Origin: Tridacna crocea
Taxonomy: Eukaryota; Mollusca; Bivalvia; Cardiida; Cardiidae
NCBI GenBank assembly: GCA_943736015.1
Contig: OX031065.1
Coordinates: 29,216,427-29,280,426, forward strand
DNA length: 64,000 bases
Reading direction: 5' to 3'
Position numbers and translations under genes: made by a program. A model generated the notes under the pieces. The model saw nothing but the letters and a program-made list of their open reading frames with translations, made no database searches and was not told the DNA's origin. This document shows positions 10,052 to 25,000 of the stretch, piece after piece; the stretch's first letter is position 1, and each line of letters opens with the position of its first letter.

Positions 10052-13000
10052 GTAGTTTTTTTTTGTAACATAAGGCTTTTAAAAAAAAAATCTGTAGAGG
10101 AATGAAATACTGTAACCAGTCGTGTCTCTGTTTCTGTACATCGTTTTAAGAAATGTAGGAAATTAATGAATTGTTTAGAACTAGTAATTTAACTGCTTGC
10201 CTCCTTATTTTTTTTTTTTTTAATATCACGAATCATTAACACTTTTCCACACAATCCCGACTTTTATGGACACTGGAAAAGAAGTTACCCACATTTTCTC
10301 TTTTTCCCACAATTTTTTAAAAAGACCTCTTCTACAGGTTCGTGAAAACCTGGGATCGTTTGGTAAAGGGTTAAAGAAAACATTGAGGTATTGTTGTAGC
10401 CTTTTCATTGTCATCTGCTTTTTGAAAATGCTAATTTTATGAAAGCAAAATCTCCAAAATTGTTTTAGTTTACCCTTTAGTTAACCAAACAATCCCTGGT
10501 TTTTATGACCCTGAAATAGAAGCCTTTTGAAAACATTGCAGGAAAAGGAAAAAATGTTGGTAACCAGCATTTTCTCCTTTTCCAGCATTCTTTTCTATCC
10601 TTTCCAAATCAAATTTCAATTTTTGAGTCAGGTTTATTTTGTCAACCGCAAGTGATTTCAATTGGACCAGTCTAAAATTTTGTCGTTTGGTAAAGGGTTT
10701 AGATGCATCAAAGGTGATGGTTTTTAACCCTTTACTCCACAGATACTCATTTTTACGCATTGCTTGTTGGAGCCTTTGGAAAACATTGTGAACAAAGGTG
10801 AAATTGCTCGTGACGAGCAATTTCACCTTTTGCCACAATGTTTTCTATGCTATCAAAGGTGTCATATACATATAAGAAACGGCTTCTTCCTTGCTGTTAT
10901 TTAGGGTCAATTAGAGATACCATAGAAATGCCTTATGGGGTAAAGGGTTAATGATATCATATTTTTCAGTGTAAAATTACAGTGGGAATAGATGTTCCGC
11001 TTCAGGGTAGGAAAACCTTAATTTTTCTTTTTTTAATTTTAGACAGTTATAATTAAGGAGGGAGGAGAGGTATATGAATATTGGCTAGATCCACCAGTCC
11101 CTATCTACTTACAAATATATATGTTCAATTTGACAAACAAAATGGAGTTTCTACAGGGAGAAAAACCTAGTCTAGTGCAGCATGGCCCTTACACATATAG
11201 GTACAGTATATCTCTTGTTTTGATTATATATATCAGAATTATGTATTCACCAACCATGCATTCTTAACACTTTGCCAGACGACAATATTTTAGGCTTGTC
11301 CAAATCGAAAGCATTTGCAGATGACAAAGTAAAGGTGACTGAAAATTTGAATTTTTCTGTGAAGAGTAGAAAACATTGTTGGAACTGGAGAAAATGCTGG
11401 TTACCACCATTGTCTCCTTTTCCCGCAATGTTTTCTAAAGGCTTCTTTCTCGGGGTTGTCAAAAGTAGAAATTGTGTGGCAATGGATTAAGGAATTCCAT
11501 TTTCAATTGTGTTTATATGCTGAGATGTCCAAAATTTTGATATATAGTAGAGAATGACTAACTTGAATAATAAAATTGGCTATTTTAACTCTTTACCACC
11601 CTAGGATATTTACTATGTGTCCAGATTTAAAAGAAATCAAGTGCTACTTACCGGTAAATGATGCCATTTGTCTCTGAAAGCATAGAAAAACATTGTGGGA
11701 GAAAAGGAGAAAATGCTAGTCACTGGCATTTTCTCCTTCTCTCACAATGTTTCTAAATGCTATTTTTGTCAGGGTTGTTTAAAGTAGGAAATGTTTTTAA
11801 AAGGATTAACTCTGTGAAAGTCACGGACAATTTTTCATTGGTGTTCAGGACATTACATTCAAGGTCAGACAACTATGTGTTTTTTCACATTTTTTTTTTC
11901 TCACATTATATCAGTGAGAGGCGGGTCAAGTTCAATATCACCTGGAACGATAATGGAACAGTATCATACAGACAGAAAAGAATCTTCCATTTTATTCCTG
12001 AAATGTCAAGTGGTTTGGAATCGGACATCTTTATTGTGCCAAATCCAGTTTACTGGGTAAAAAGATTTTCTTTCAAACTTTCCCAATCAACAATTTTTTT
12101 ACTCTTAAAAGAAAAATTAGATGTAGACTGCAAAACTGAAATTATTATAAATAAGTTGAAGTTTACCAGTGACAGAAAACATTGCAAGAAAAAAGGACAT
12201 GCTGTTTACAACGAATTTCTCTTTTTCCTACTACTGTTTAAAGCTTTCTTCTTCAGGGACATGAAACTTTGGAGTTGTTTGACCCTTGATGTGCTGCAAC
12301 AACTATATTTGTCTTTGCATCCAGTGTAGGTCAAGATCAGACTGCAGAGAATGTGCAGTCTGATCTTTAATCTACACTATCCTCTTTGCCAGGATATTCC
12401 GAACAAAAGGCACCCTTAACTCATTACCACACAATTACGACTTTTAACGACCCTGAGATAGAAGCCTTTTGAAAACATTGTAGGAAAAGAAGAAAATGCT
12501 GGTAACCAGAATTTTCTCCTTTTCCCACAATGTTTTCTACCCTGCTGGAAACAAATTTCAATTTTCGATTTTCTTTTAACTTGTCATCTGCAAATGCTTT
12601 CAATTTGGACCAGTCTAAAATGCTGTCGTTTGGTAAAGAGTTAAATGGTAAGAGTTTTGGAGCTATTTTCCACTTAAAATTATCTCTTGGGTGGGTTTTT
12701 TTTTTTCACACTAAGAGCTAAAGGGGGGCTAAGTTATGCTTAAGGTCATAAAAGTTCCAAATAGATAAACTCTTTAATAAACAACAAGTTTTTAGACTTG
12801 TCTAAATTGAAAGCATTTGCAGATGACAAAATAAATAAGGTTAAAAAAATCAAAGTTTGTTTTGGACGGGTAGAAAATATTGTGGGAAAAGGAGAAAATG
12901 CTGGTTACTAGCATTTTCTCCTTTTCCCACAGTATTTTCGAAAGGTTTCTTTCTCAGGGTCGTTAAAAGTCATGATTGTATGATAAGGGTTAACCCTTTA

Positions 13001-16000
13001 CCACAATATCCTGTGTGTTAGCAACTCTAGGAGAGAAATCTCTTTAACTCTTTACCACACAATCCCGACTTTTAACGACCCCGAGATAGAAGCCTTTTGA
13101 AAACATTGTGGGAAAAGGAGAAAATGCTGGTAACCAGCATTTTCTCCTTTTCCCACAATGTTTTCTACCCTTTCCAAATAAAAATTCAATTTTTCAGTCA
13201 CATTTGATTTGTTGTCTACAAATGCTTTCAATTTGGACCAGTCTAGAAATTTATCGTTTGGTAAAGAGTTAAAACATTTTGGGAAAAGGTGAAAATGCTT
13301 GTAATCAGTTTTTAGACTTGTCCAAATTAAAAGCATTTGCAGATGACAAAATAAACATAACTCAAAAATGGAAATTTGTTTGTGGGAAAAGGACAAATTG
13401 CAGCAATTTTTTCTCCTTTTCCCACAATGTTTTCAAGAGGCTTCTATCTCAAGGTAGTAAAAACCAGGGATTGTTTGAGACAGGGTTAACTCTTAATCAC
13501 ATAATCTTGATTCAAAACGACCCTGGGAAAGAAGCCTTTTGAAAACATTGTGGGAAAAGGAGAAAATGCTGGTAACCAGCATTTTCTCCTTTTCCCACAA
13601 TGCTTTCTAACCATCTCAAAACAAATTCAAATTTTTAGTCACTTCTATTTTTTGTCTGCAGATGTTTTCAATTTGGACCTGCCTAAAATTGTTTTATTGG
13701 TAAAGAGATAAGGAACTCCAGCTGAGTGTTGGCAACTGTTTTAATCTAAGGTCTCAGTATATGATTTGATTTTTTCCTTCCAGGCTCTATTTAAAGCTCT
13801 TCGTTATGAAGATCCAATAATTCGCGAGCTTATTGCGGCCCTAGGTGCCTTATTTGATGAACATCCATTGATGCAGCGTCCTTTGAAAGAGGTCATATGG
13901 GGCTACACAGACCCACTATTAAATATCACAAAGATCATTGACCCTGACTGGTTCTATACAGATAGAGTTGGATATTTTATGAATGTAAGTTGTGAAACAG
14001 CCATACATATTACATAAAAATTTGTTGTAACTCTTTACCTAACAACAAAATTTTAGACTCGTCCAATTGAAAGGATTTGCAGATGACAAATTAAATGTAA
14101 CTGAAATAATGATTTATGTTTTGGATGGGGAAGAAAATGTTGTGGGAAGTGGAGAAAATGCTGGTTACCAGCATTTTCTCCTTTTCCAAGAATGTTTTCA
14201 AAAGGCTTCTCATACAGGGGTGTTAAAAGTTGCGATTGTGTGGTACAGAGTTAAATTTATAACAGCCAACAAAAATTTTGTCTTGCCCCCATACTGAACA
14301 CATTTAGAAAGTTTCTGATGATGGAATAGGTCTTTAAAAGGGTAGAAAACATTGTGCAAAAAGGAGATGAATAATGGTTACCAGTATTTCTCCTTTTCTC
14401 GTAATGTTTTAAACTGTTTTAATGTTTGCCAAAGACAAATTGAATGCAGCCCAGATCATCGATGATATCGGTCTTTAACTCTTTACCACACACAACAAAA
14501 TTTTGGAATCGTCCAAATTGAAAGCAATTGCAGACGACAAAATAAACGTGAATCATAAATTGAAATTTGATTTGGAAAGGGAAGAAAACATTGTGGGAAA
14601 AGGAGAAAATGCTGGTTACCAGCATTTTCTCCTTTTTTCCACAATGTTTTCAAAAGCTTTCTCTTTCAGGGGTGTTTAAAGTCGGGATTGTGTGGTATGA
14701 ATAAACCACTTGGGCTATTGCCCTCAAGAATTATTTACTTTGCCTCATAATGATAGTGAATGATAAACCACCATAGAAAGAAGATAATTTCTCAGATTTA
14801 AACTCACACAGTCCTAAGTTTTAACAGCTGAGAGAGTCAGATACCTTAAGTTTTGATTAGACTGCATTGATGAAAAAGGGATTCAATTACATGTTTGTTT
14901 TTTTTTTTAACCAGAAAAATGACACAGATGATGGGGTCTACACTGTGTACACAGGAGCCACAGATATCAATAAACTTGGTGTTATTGATCAATATAATGG
15001 ATCCAAGTAAGGCTTTCAAACTTTACAAAACTCCTGTTGCAAACACAATGATGACTTTCAAATACCCTTGTATATTATTATGAAAATATTGTTTGGAAAT
15101 GTGACCAGTATTTTCTTTTGTTTCCCACAATGTTTTCCATGCTACCAAGGATAAATTTTGTCATTTGGGCCACTTTGAATATAGCATCAGCAAATGCTTT
15201 GAATTTGGACCAATCTGTAATTTTCTGGTCTGCTTTAACCCTTTCGCAAACAACCCCTGGTTTTTACGGGTCTGGAATAGTAGCCTTTTGAAAACATTGT
15301 GGGAAAAGTAGAAAATGCTGGTAACCAGCATTTTCTCCTTTTCCCACAATGTTTTCTACCCTATCATAGACAAAAATAATCTTTTCAGCAAGAGTTGAAT
15401 TGTCATCTGCAAATGCTTTCAATTTAGTCTAGTCCAAAAGTTTGTCGTTTGGGAAAGGGTTAAGGGTAAAGAACTTCCAGATCTGTGGTTTTTCAAAGTA
15501 TTGATTGTGGAAAAGGGAAATGCTTTAACAGAGCTTGGCTCTTTTGTATAGATCTAGATTATACTGGACTTGTTCTTTTGTTATAATTGCCCTAGCAGGC
15601 TTCTCCGACCCTACCAAAAGACTTTGTCCGCCACAGTATACATGTACTACCATACAAATCCAAAATTCTTTAGAATCAAATACCAATCTTCTATAATAGA
15701 AAATGATATAGATGATTCGGCCCAAACCACCTTTACCAGATACTTACAGCGGATACCATTTATATTCATTTGTATTTTTTATGATATCATAGTCAATAAA
15801 CAGTTTTTCCTTCAATCTGTCTTATTGTTCAATTTCAGATATTTAAATTTTTGGAGCACTGAATGGGCTAATATGGTGAATGGGTCAGGTAAGATATGAA
15901 ATATTGTTTGCTTAATCAATTATATTTTAGCACATCTGTGTACATTTACAACTTTTTGCACCCTTGATACATGTGAATTTGCAAAGCATTATTGAAAAAG

Positions 16001-19000
16001 GAGCATGTGCTTGTAATAAATGGTCAGACAAAAGATTTCTCCTTTTCTTTAACACGGTAAAAAACTAGTTTATTAGATTATAATTCAATAATAATTTTTT
16101 CATGAACATTGGCAAGTTCTGATTTCCATAGCTGTATGAAAAAAAAAAAGCAGTGCGGGGACTTCTTTTGCAGTCAAAGTAATGTAAAGAAACAAGTATA
16201 CGAGATTTTTTCAGAATGGTTTTCTTTCTGATTTTAGATCTTTATCGTGTCCGAAGTTCAAATTATTAGCTGAATTTATTTTCTTTAAATATTGAAAAAA
16301 TATTCAATAGTAGAGGGCTGGAAACTCACTGTCACTTTGCTGGATTCTAACAATCTTATTTTCAACTTAGTTCTAGCGTATTGAACTTCTAATAATGAAT
16401 ATACTAAATCTGCAAATGTTTAATACTATACTGACATAACGAGTTTATGTCAATTTTATATCATGAACCAGCAGTTTTACGGCGTAATGAATTATCAATG
16501 GAATGAAAATGAAATAAATATGCCATGTTGGATTTTCAATGAAAAAAGCAGTATTATTCATGTGCATATTTGTCGTCTTTAATATTGAATTATAAGGAAT
16601 GAAGAGATTTTTTTCTGTTTTCATGGAGGTATGAAAAGAAAAACAACTCATCACACTTTTGTATGAAACCGCTTTGTGGTTTCAACAGTGTGATTAGGGT
16701 TTTTTTTTATACCTCCATGAAAACAAAGAAAAGTTCTCTTTATTCCTTAGATAAAATAGAAAAACAGTAACAATACTCTATGTTTTTAAAGGTTCACTAA
16801 CAAGGGTTATAATTCAGGATCATTATGGCCCACTTGCTTTATTTACAGATGGAACCCTTGGCCCACCATATTTACCAAAGAACATGGATTTGCAAACATT
16901 TGCCTCAGATATTTGTCGGTAGGTATGGGATTAAAGGTAACATTTTGATCATGCCACATTACCTGTTACTAGCAGTCATTTACCTCAACTATTCATCTAT
17001 CCAATAATATTCATTCAATCATTCAACATGATTTGTATGATCTGATCTGGGCCCATATTTACCAACCATTCTTAGGAACATTCTTCCTCTATTCTTCAAG
17101 ATTTTCAAAACTTGAAGAATGGTTGGTGAATAGGAGCACTGATCTTTTCAGGTGAAAGTTTCTATTTTTGCAGTGACATTTTCCACATGTACATGTATTC
17201 ATAAACTGAAGTTTGAGACAATTAGCTGTTATTTATGAGGATAATTGTTAAACTATCTTCCAAAAATTTGTTTTAACCCACTACCTCATAATCCTGCCTT
17301 TTAATGACCTTGATAAAGAAGCCTCTAGAAAAAATTGTCGGAAAAGGAGAAAATGCTGGTAACCAGCATTTTCCCCTTTTCCCACATTGTTTTCTACTCT
17401 TTCTAAATCAAATTTCAATTTTTAAGTCACAATTATTTTGTCGTCTGCAAATGCTCTCAATTTGGACGAGTCCAAAATTTTGTCGTTCAGTAAATCTTAA
17501 ATGAACAGATCTGTCTCTTTCGCTTTTACTGTTAATTTTAGATTTCTTCTGTTTCCTGTCTTTCAATCCCTGTTTTGGTACCCCTTTACAGGAGTATAGA
17601 AGGTGAATTTGTGATGAATACAGAGACCCCACAGGGTATACCACTGTGGAGATATGGTGCCCCATACTCCTATGTGGCCAATGCTACAATCACACCAGAT
17701 AACATAGGTTTTTGTACACCTCAGGATCACTGCCTTGGGACAGGAGTGGTTAATATTACACAGTGCCAAATAGGTAAGGACATTTTAACTTCTTTTCCTT
17801 TTGTTCATGAGATAGCATCCCTCAGCTAATTGATATGTAGATCTGTAAAACTTCATTTGTTTTACAATATTACCTTTGATTAAAAAGTCATTTATTTGCT
17901 TAATGAAGATATCATATGTCTTTATACAACAAAATAATTTTAACACAGTTATGGCCCTTTTTGACCTAGAAATTTAAAAAAACTTTGATATTTTATAGTA
18001 TGTCTGTCATTACACTGAAGTGAAGATATTTAATTACTTTGAACTTGAGCTTGTTTGACTATCAGGACAATCCATGCAACTTGAGCAGGTAATCATCAAA
18101 ATACTTTTGACTTAGTTATGGCCCCTTTTCTAATTTTAGAATCTCAACTCAGCAATTCAGTAGCCAAGCATTGGCCCTCCTTAAAAGGTGCTCTTCTTAA
18201 TAATGTAGATTAGAAAACACCCCATGCATTTCTCTCATAGGTATAATTTAACATCATTTTTCCCCTAGATTTGGAAGTGTTACAAAACAAGGCATAAGCT
18301 GTGGATGGTTTCATCTTGATTAACACTTTCTTCAGAAGAAATTTAAAAAAAAAAAATCTCATATACACTAGTGAAGTACTATTTGCAGAATATGACTAGG
18401 GTGTAAAAGAAGAAAATGCATGTTCACAGTATTTTCCATTAGGACAATGATTTCATAGGCATATGGCATACGGGGGTTGAATTTATTGCTTTTCTCAGTT
18501 TACTCTTTACCACACAAGTTTAAATGACCCTGCTGCAGAAGAAGCCTTTTAAAAACATTGTGGTAACCAGCATTTCTCCTTTACTCACAATGTTTTCTAC
18601 CTTGTCAAAGAAACTTGGTTCATTTTATTACTTTCAAATTTGACTTATGCAGATGGTTTAAATTTTCAAGAGTCTAGAACTCGTCATTTTGTGAGAGTTA
18701 ATTGTCATCAAGCTTCGAATGTTGAATCATTTCAGTTGATTTCTTCCACATTCCTACCTCCATATCATTTCCTCATTTCTATCTGGCTGATCCAGAGTAT
18801 TTAAATGCTGTGATAGGGCTTGAACCCAATGCTGCGGAGCACAATGTGTCCATTGATCTAGAGCCTGTGAGTATTTTTAACCGTTTCCACAAGATCCTGT
18901 GTTTTTAGCACTCTTGGGAATGAGGTATTTTGAAAACATTGTGAGAAAAGGAGAGTGAGGGTTTTGAAAGGGTAAAGAAGATTGTTGTAAACATTATTGA

Positions 19001-22000
19001 TTTATCTGTGAATGTGGAAAAAGCATTGAGAGAAAAGGAGAAAATTCTGGTAACTAGCATCTTTTTCGGCCTGAATGTTTTCTACCATGTCAACAAGAAA
19101 TCCCATTGTTTGGCTCATGTTAAATTTGTTTTTTGTAAAACTTTCACCATGAATTAAAGTGAAAATTTGTGTTCTTGAATTTGATTTTACTGCAGACAGT
19201 TTGGCCGACGCTTCTTGAGAACAACATGTCAAATGAGGGCAGAGCTTTATTCAATTGCTAGCAAATTTCTGCATTTGACCATTCTTTAGACCGAGTATTC
19301 CTCTTGCATGCAGTTTGAGGAATCATTATTGACACAGTGACATTATTATTCGTTAATCCATTTTCAACATTATTTCTGCTAAAGTGTAGCAGCGATTGCA
19401 CCTATCTCCTTTTCTAGAGTACTTTGCATAATATTCTTTTCAGGCCAAACACTGCTTTCCTTTTGAGACAATGTTTAGTGTTGAGTGTCTAGTGTTTTCA
19501 TAACCCTATGAAAGAAGGCTTTTGAAAATATTGTGGGAAAAGGAGAAAATGCTGGTAATCAGCATTTTCTCCTTTTCCCACTATATTTTCTACCCTTTCA
19601 AAGACCAAATATTATCATTTGTGCCACACTAAATATGTCATCCGCCAATGCTTTCAAAATGAAAGGACCTAGAAATATGTCGTATACCATATAGGAAAGG
19701 ATTGAGACCATTCTAATGAATATGAAAAGCATACTTATATTTTGTCATGACGAAATCATGCATAGTTTAAAAGTGAGATAGCCTGTACATGTAAATATCT
19801 GTACTTTTCTTCTTTGAAATAGTATACTGGGCTGGTTTTACAAGTAAATAAGAGATTGCAGATCAACGTTCACATGACTCCAATTGCCAATATCTCGTAA
19901 GTATGTTGGTTAATGTTACCCAGGATTGCTAATACTACTTATGTTTGTCTTCCAAGAGAAAGGCACTTATTGCTTTGCATCAGTTAGCTTGTACTTTGGA
20001 CTGTCAAAATACAATGTACCAAGCATTTTTTTTTGCCGATAAATATACAATGGTTTAACGTAGATGTTCAAACTTGGTGCCTGTCTAGATAGCTCAGTGA
20101 TTAGAATGTCTGACTTTTGACCAGGTGGTTGCAAGTACAGTACCCAGTCGAAGCCATTCTTCATTGACATTTTTTTGTCTCTGTCCTCTGATGCATATGA
20201 GGAAAGCAGTCAGTGGATTGGAAAAAATGTTGTCAGTACTTGTGTGAGAAAGCCAGGAAATTCATGTGTGGGTGCAGTGATGCCATCATATGACCTAAGC
20301 TTGTAAAACAGTGCTTACTCTAATACATGCAAATAAATCAGACTAGATACAGATATTGTACATGACATATTGGTGATCAGTAGGTCCAATATTTATGTCA
20401 TGGCCCGGTGTCCATCATGTGTATGTCCATGTGTGTGTTAACATATTTCAAACATCTTCTTCTCTGAAACTACCGATCCAATTTTGATGAAACTTCACAG
20501 AAATATCCTTACATGGTCATCTACAGAATTCATGGAACTAATTTGATTCCTTCAAAAAATCTGGTTGCCATGGCAACAAAAGTGAAAAATATTGAAAATC
20601 TGAAAATCTTCTTCTCTGAAACGATAAGGCTTAGGGCTTCCAAATTTTGCCTGTAGCTTTATCTAGTGGACCTCTACCAAATTCCTTCAAATAATAGCCA
20701 AAATTGGCTGCGCTGCGGGGGTCACAAGTTTTATATGGGCTTACATAGGGAAAACTTTAGAATCCCTGTGGTACCTAGCCATAGGGCCTAGGGCTACCAA
20801 ATTTGGCATGTATCTTTATCAAGTTGGTTTTTACCAAGAATGCCCAAACTATAGCCCTGGGGTCAAATTTGGCCTTGCCCTGGGGGGTCACAAGTTTTAT
20901 ATGGGCTTATATTGGGAAAATTTTAAAAATCTTCTGTTACCTAGCGGTAAGGCCTAGAGCTACCAAATTTGGTATGTAGCTTTATCTAGTTGGTTTCTAC
21001 AAAGGGTGCCTAAATTGTAGCCCTGGGGTCAAATTTGGCCCCTTCCCATGGGGTCACAAGGTTTACATGGGCTTATATTCGGAAAACTTAAAGAAGCAAC
21101 TTGTACCTAGCCATAGGGCCTAGTAACCATAACAAGACCTAGGGCTACTAAATTTAGCTCTGCCTCATGGTTCTGATGTTTTACAGGGCCTTTTATTGAG
21201 GAAACTTTGAAAATCTTCTTGTTTATAACCACACATTCTAGACCTGTATTATTTGGTATGGGGCTTTATCGTGTGGACCTCCAGCAGGGTTCAAGTAATT
21301 ATTGCTTTGTGGAGAAAAATGACTTTACCTGGGGGTCAAAACTGTCTTGGACTTTATAGAAAATTTTAGTATGTCTTCAAGTTTGAAACAAATAGGCCAA
21401 GTATCCTAACGTTTGGCTTTTAGTGTTATTACTTATTAGCCAGTGGAGCGATACAGGGCCATCATGGCCCTCTTGTTATTTTGTGCCATAAATCAAAATT
21501 TCTTGTAAAATACTAACAAAAACATCTAGACATACAAGTAGTTTTCCTTGCGATCATACATACTGTATTGTTACATTTAATAAAAAGGTTCAGTTTTGGG
21601 TGTTTAAATAACAGGATGGATATTCTGGAATCCATGATTGCATTCTGTTGCTATGACATTGGATGGTGATGTCATCAAACTAAATCATATTTTCTTTTGG
21701 GTCCTTAATACACAGGGTTTGTTGGAAAAGAGTTAACCTTTTTCCACAGAATGTTAAGATTTAACAACCTTGAGGAAGAACTGTTTGAAATATTGTGGAA
21801 AAGGAGAAAATGCTGATTACCAGCATTTTCTCCTTTTTCCACCATGTTTCCTACCCTGTCAAAGAGAAGTTTCATTGTTTTCATTATTATTCCCCCGCAA
21901 AAGGCATGTTTTCCGGGGCATACTGGAATCAGCCTGTCTGTCTGTGTGTCCGTCTGTGTGTAGGTCTATGTGTCTCTGTGTACAAAATACTACCAATTAA

Positions 22001-25000
22001 CTGTGTCTGTCAAAGTGCTGGCGGGGGTATTAAGTCATATTCAGTGATAGCTCTAGTTTACTTAGTCACCCCAAATGTACCTTCAAAGTCTACATTTTGT
22101 CATGTGATTAAAAGTTAAACTCTTCACAGTCTGTCACTACTTTTGTCTTTCAGAGATACAGTTGGGATAACGCCTGTGCATTATCCAGTCTTTTGGTTGA
22201 ATGAGGTATGTGATGAGTTTATTTTACTGTTTGTGCTTTGTTTCTCTACTTTGTGCTCAACACTGTTATGAAGAGTAGTTTGTCTTTAAGCTTTGCTAGC
22301 TTATAGAATGCAAAGACTGTACTACAGTTTGAGCCAAATTCAATCTGCCCTCTGGACAAGTCTAAATTGTTGTTGTCCAGTAAAGGATTGAACCTTGGTG
22401 AACATTTTGGTTGAGCAATAAATGCTGGACACATAGCTTTGGTTAATTTTTTTAGGATGACCTTAGTTTGTCCCACTTTTTCAAGCAGATATGTATAACA
22501 GTTCTGCAGTAAAGGAATTGATGAAAACATTGAGAAAAAGGTAGATATTGTAGAAAAAGCAGCTATTGTGTATGTAGCCATTGTTTTCTTTTTTCAAAGT
22601 CAAGCCTCAGTAGCTCAGTCGGCAGCATGCAGGACTTGAGAACACGGAGTGCAGGGTTTGATCCCTGGCTAGGATCCCGGGCTCAGCCAATTTCTTTACG
22701 AGGATTGATGATAGTCAATGATTCATTCCTCTCCCACAGCATATTTCGATGATGATCGTGTGGGAAAGCAGCCAGTGGCTTGGAAAAAAAATTGTGTGAA
22801 GTACTGGTAACAGAAACTCCAGGAATGCATGGATAGGGTTCACTGGCCTCTGCAATACAACTGAAATAATGTTGAAAAAGGCGTTAAAAACCATAAATCA
22901 ATCAATCAATCAGTCACTCCTTTTTATAACACGTTTAGAAGCTTTCTACAGCAAGGATCAAAGACGTAATTTTATTGTAATGGTTTAACCTTTTACCACA
23001 CAATCCTTGTATAAATGGCCCTTAAGAAGAAGGCTGTTGAAAACTGTGGGAAAAGAAGAAAATGCTGGTGGCATTTTCCCCTTTTTCCACAATATTTTGT
23101 ACCCATTTTCAGCTTTTGAGCTATATTTAATTTGTGGTCTGAAAAAGCTTTCAAATAGGACTTTTCATGACTTTGTTCAACACAATTCAAATTTTAAACA
23201 GCCCAAAGAAAGACAGCCATTGAAATCATCAAAAAAAGAAAAAAAAAAAAGATAAAATGCTGGTTGCCAGCAGTTTTCTTTTTACACAATGTTTTTACTC
23301 TTTCATCAATTTAGCCAATGTTGAATTTTGATCTTCAATAGTTTTGAATTTCGTGGAGTCTGAAATTTTGTCATTTGAACAGAGTTTATTTCAAAGAAAT
23401 TCTAGTAAAGACTGAAATAGAATTGATGTCAGTCCCCGCCTCAGGAGGTACTTACCAGAACTGTTATGGAATGAGGTTCTATTTCCACAGTGTTTTAAGA
23501 AAGTCTCTTTTCTCATGTGAAGGAGTTGTTTCGAAATGGCTAATAGATTAGCTCTCTTTATTTTAGAGTGCTATGATAGACGATAAAAATGCGGAGAAGT
23601 TTTTCAAGATTTTGTTTACACCTCTTCTGGTCATTCACGTGTTAGAGGGCATTATAATTGGTCTCGGCTCTTTGTGTTTGATTTCTACTATCATATATGG
23701 TGTCATTTTACGATATAGGATGAATAAAGAGGTGAGCCGTATTTCCATACATTCCTACCAATTAACCCATTATGACACAATACCAAATTTTGACGACACT
23801 AAAGATCTTATGGAAAAAATGTGGGAAAAGGAAGAATATGCTTGTAACCAGCATGTTCTCCTTTTTCCCACAATATTTTCCACCCTTCTGAAGACAGGAT
23901 TTATCATTTTAGCTACATTTAATGCATTGTCTGTAAATGCTTTCAAACTGAAAAAGTTGACAGTTTTGTTGTTTGGTAAAGATTAAACCCTTTACCCCAT
24001 TAAGGTATTTCTATTGTCTCCCTAAATGACCCTAAATAAGAGCAAGGATGAAGCCGTTTCTTGTGTGTACATGACACCTTTTGATAGCATAGAAAACATT
24101 GTTGCAAAAGGTGAAATTGCTTGTCATGAGCAATTTCACCTTTTGCCGCAATGTTTTCCAAAGGCTCATACAAGCAATGCGTAGAAATGAATATCTCTGG
24201 AGTAAAGAGTTAAGCCTCACAAGAAAAGACAAGTTATAGTAGTGAAAGAAGTTATAGAATTTTACAGATCTTGTATAAAATTCATGTTGTATATACCAGA
24301 TGACAAAATTTTAGACTTTTGTTCGTTTTGAAAGTAATTGCAGACAACAAGTACAATGTGGCTGATATGACAAGATCTGCCTTTGGTTTCTAACACCTCT
24401 GCAATAATTTCCAAATAGAAAAACTGTGACAGCATATATAGACCTTAACTCTTTACTGAATGACAAAATGTAAGACTGGTCCAATTTTAAAGCATTTGCA
24501 GACGACAAACTATACGAAACTCAAAAAGTGAAATTTGTTTCCAGCAGGGTAGAGAACATTGTGGGAAAAGGAGAAAATGCTGGTTACCAACATTTTCTCC
24601 TTTTCCCACAATGTTTCCAAAAGGCTTCTTTCTCAGGGTCGGTAAAAGTAACCAGCATTTTCTCCTTTTCCCAAAATGTTTTCTAAAGGCTTCTTTGTCA
24701 GGGTCGTTAAAAGTCGAGATTTGTGGTAAAGAGTTAACCATTTACAACACAATCTTGAGTTTTAATGACCCTGAAAGGGAAGGCTTTTGAAAACATTGTG
24801 GAACAAGGAGAAAATGCTGGTAGCATTTTCTCGTTGTCCCACAATGTTCTCTACCCTGTCAGAGACACAAATTGTCATATGAATCTGCAAAATTGATGCT
24901 TTCACAATTTTGTTGTTCGGTAATAAGTTAAACAAGGATCACTGAATCATTTCCCACACTGTCCTGATGATTGGACTAAAGAGGCTTTTGAAAGTATCGA

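Noticed and set aside
11757-12329. 190-codon open frame on the plus strand.
   Set aside because: Only its middle (11915-12056) is real, as SCARB exon 3; the rest is intron and MITE remnant that happens to stay open.
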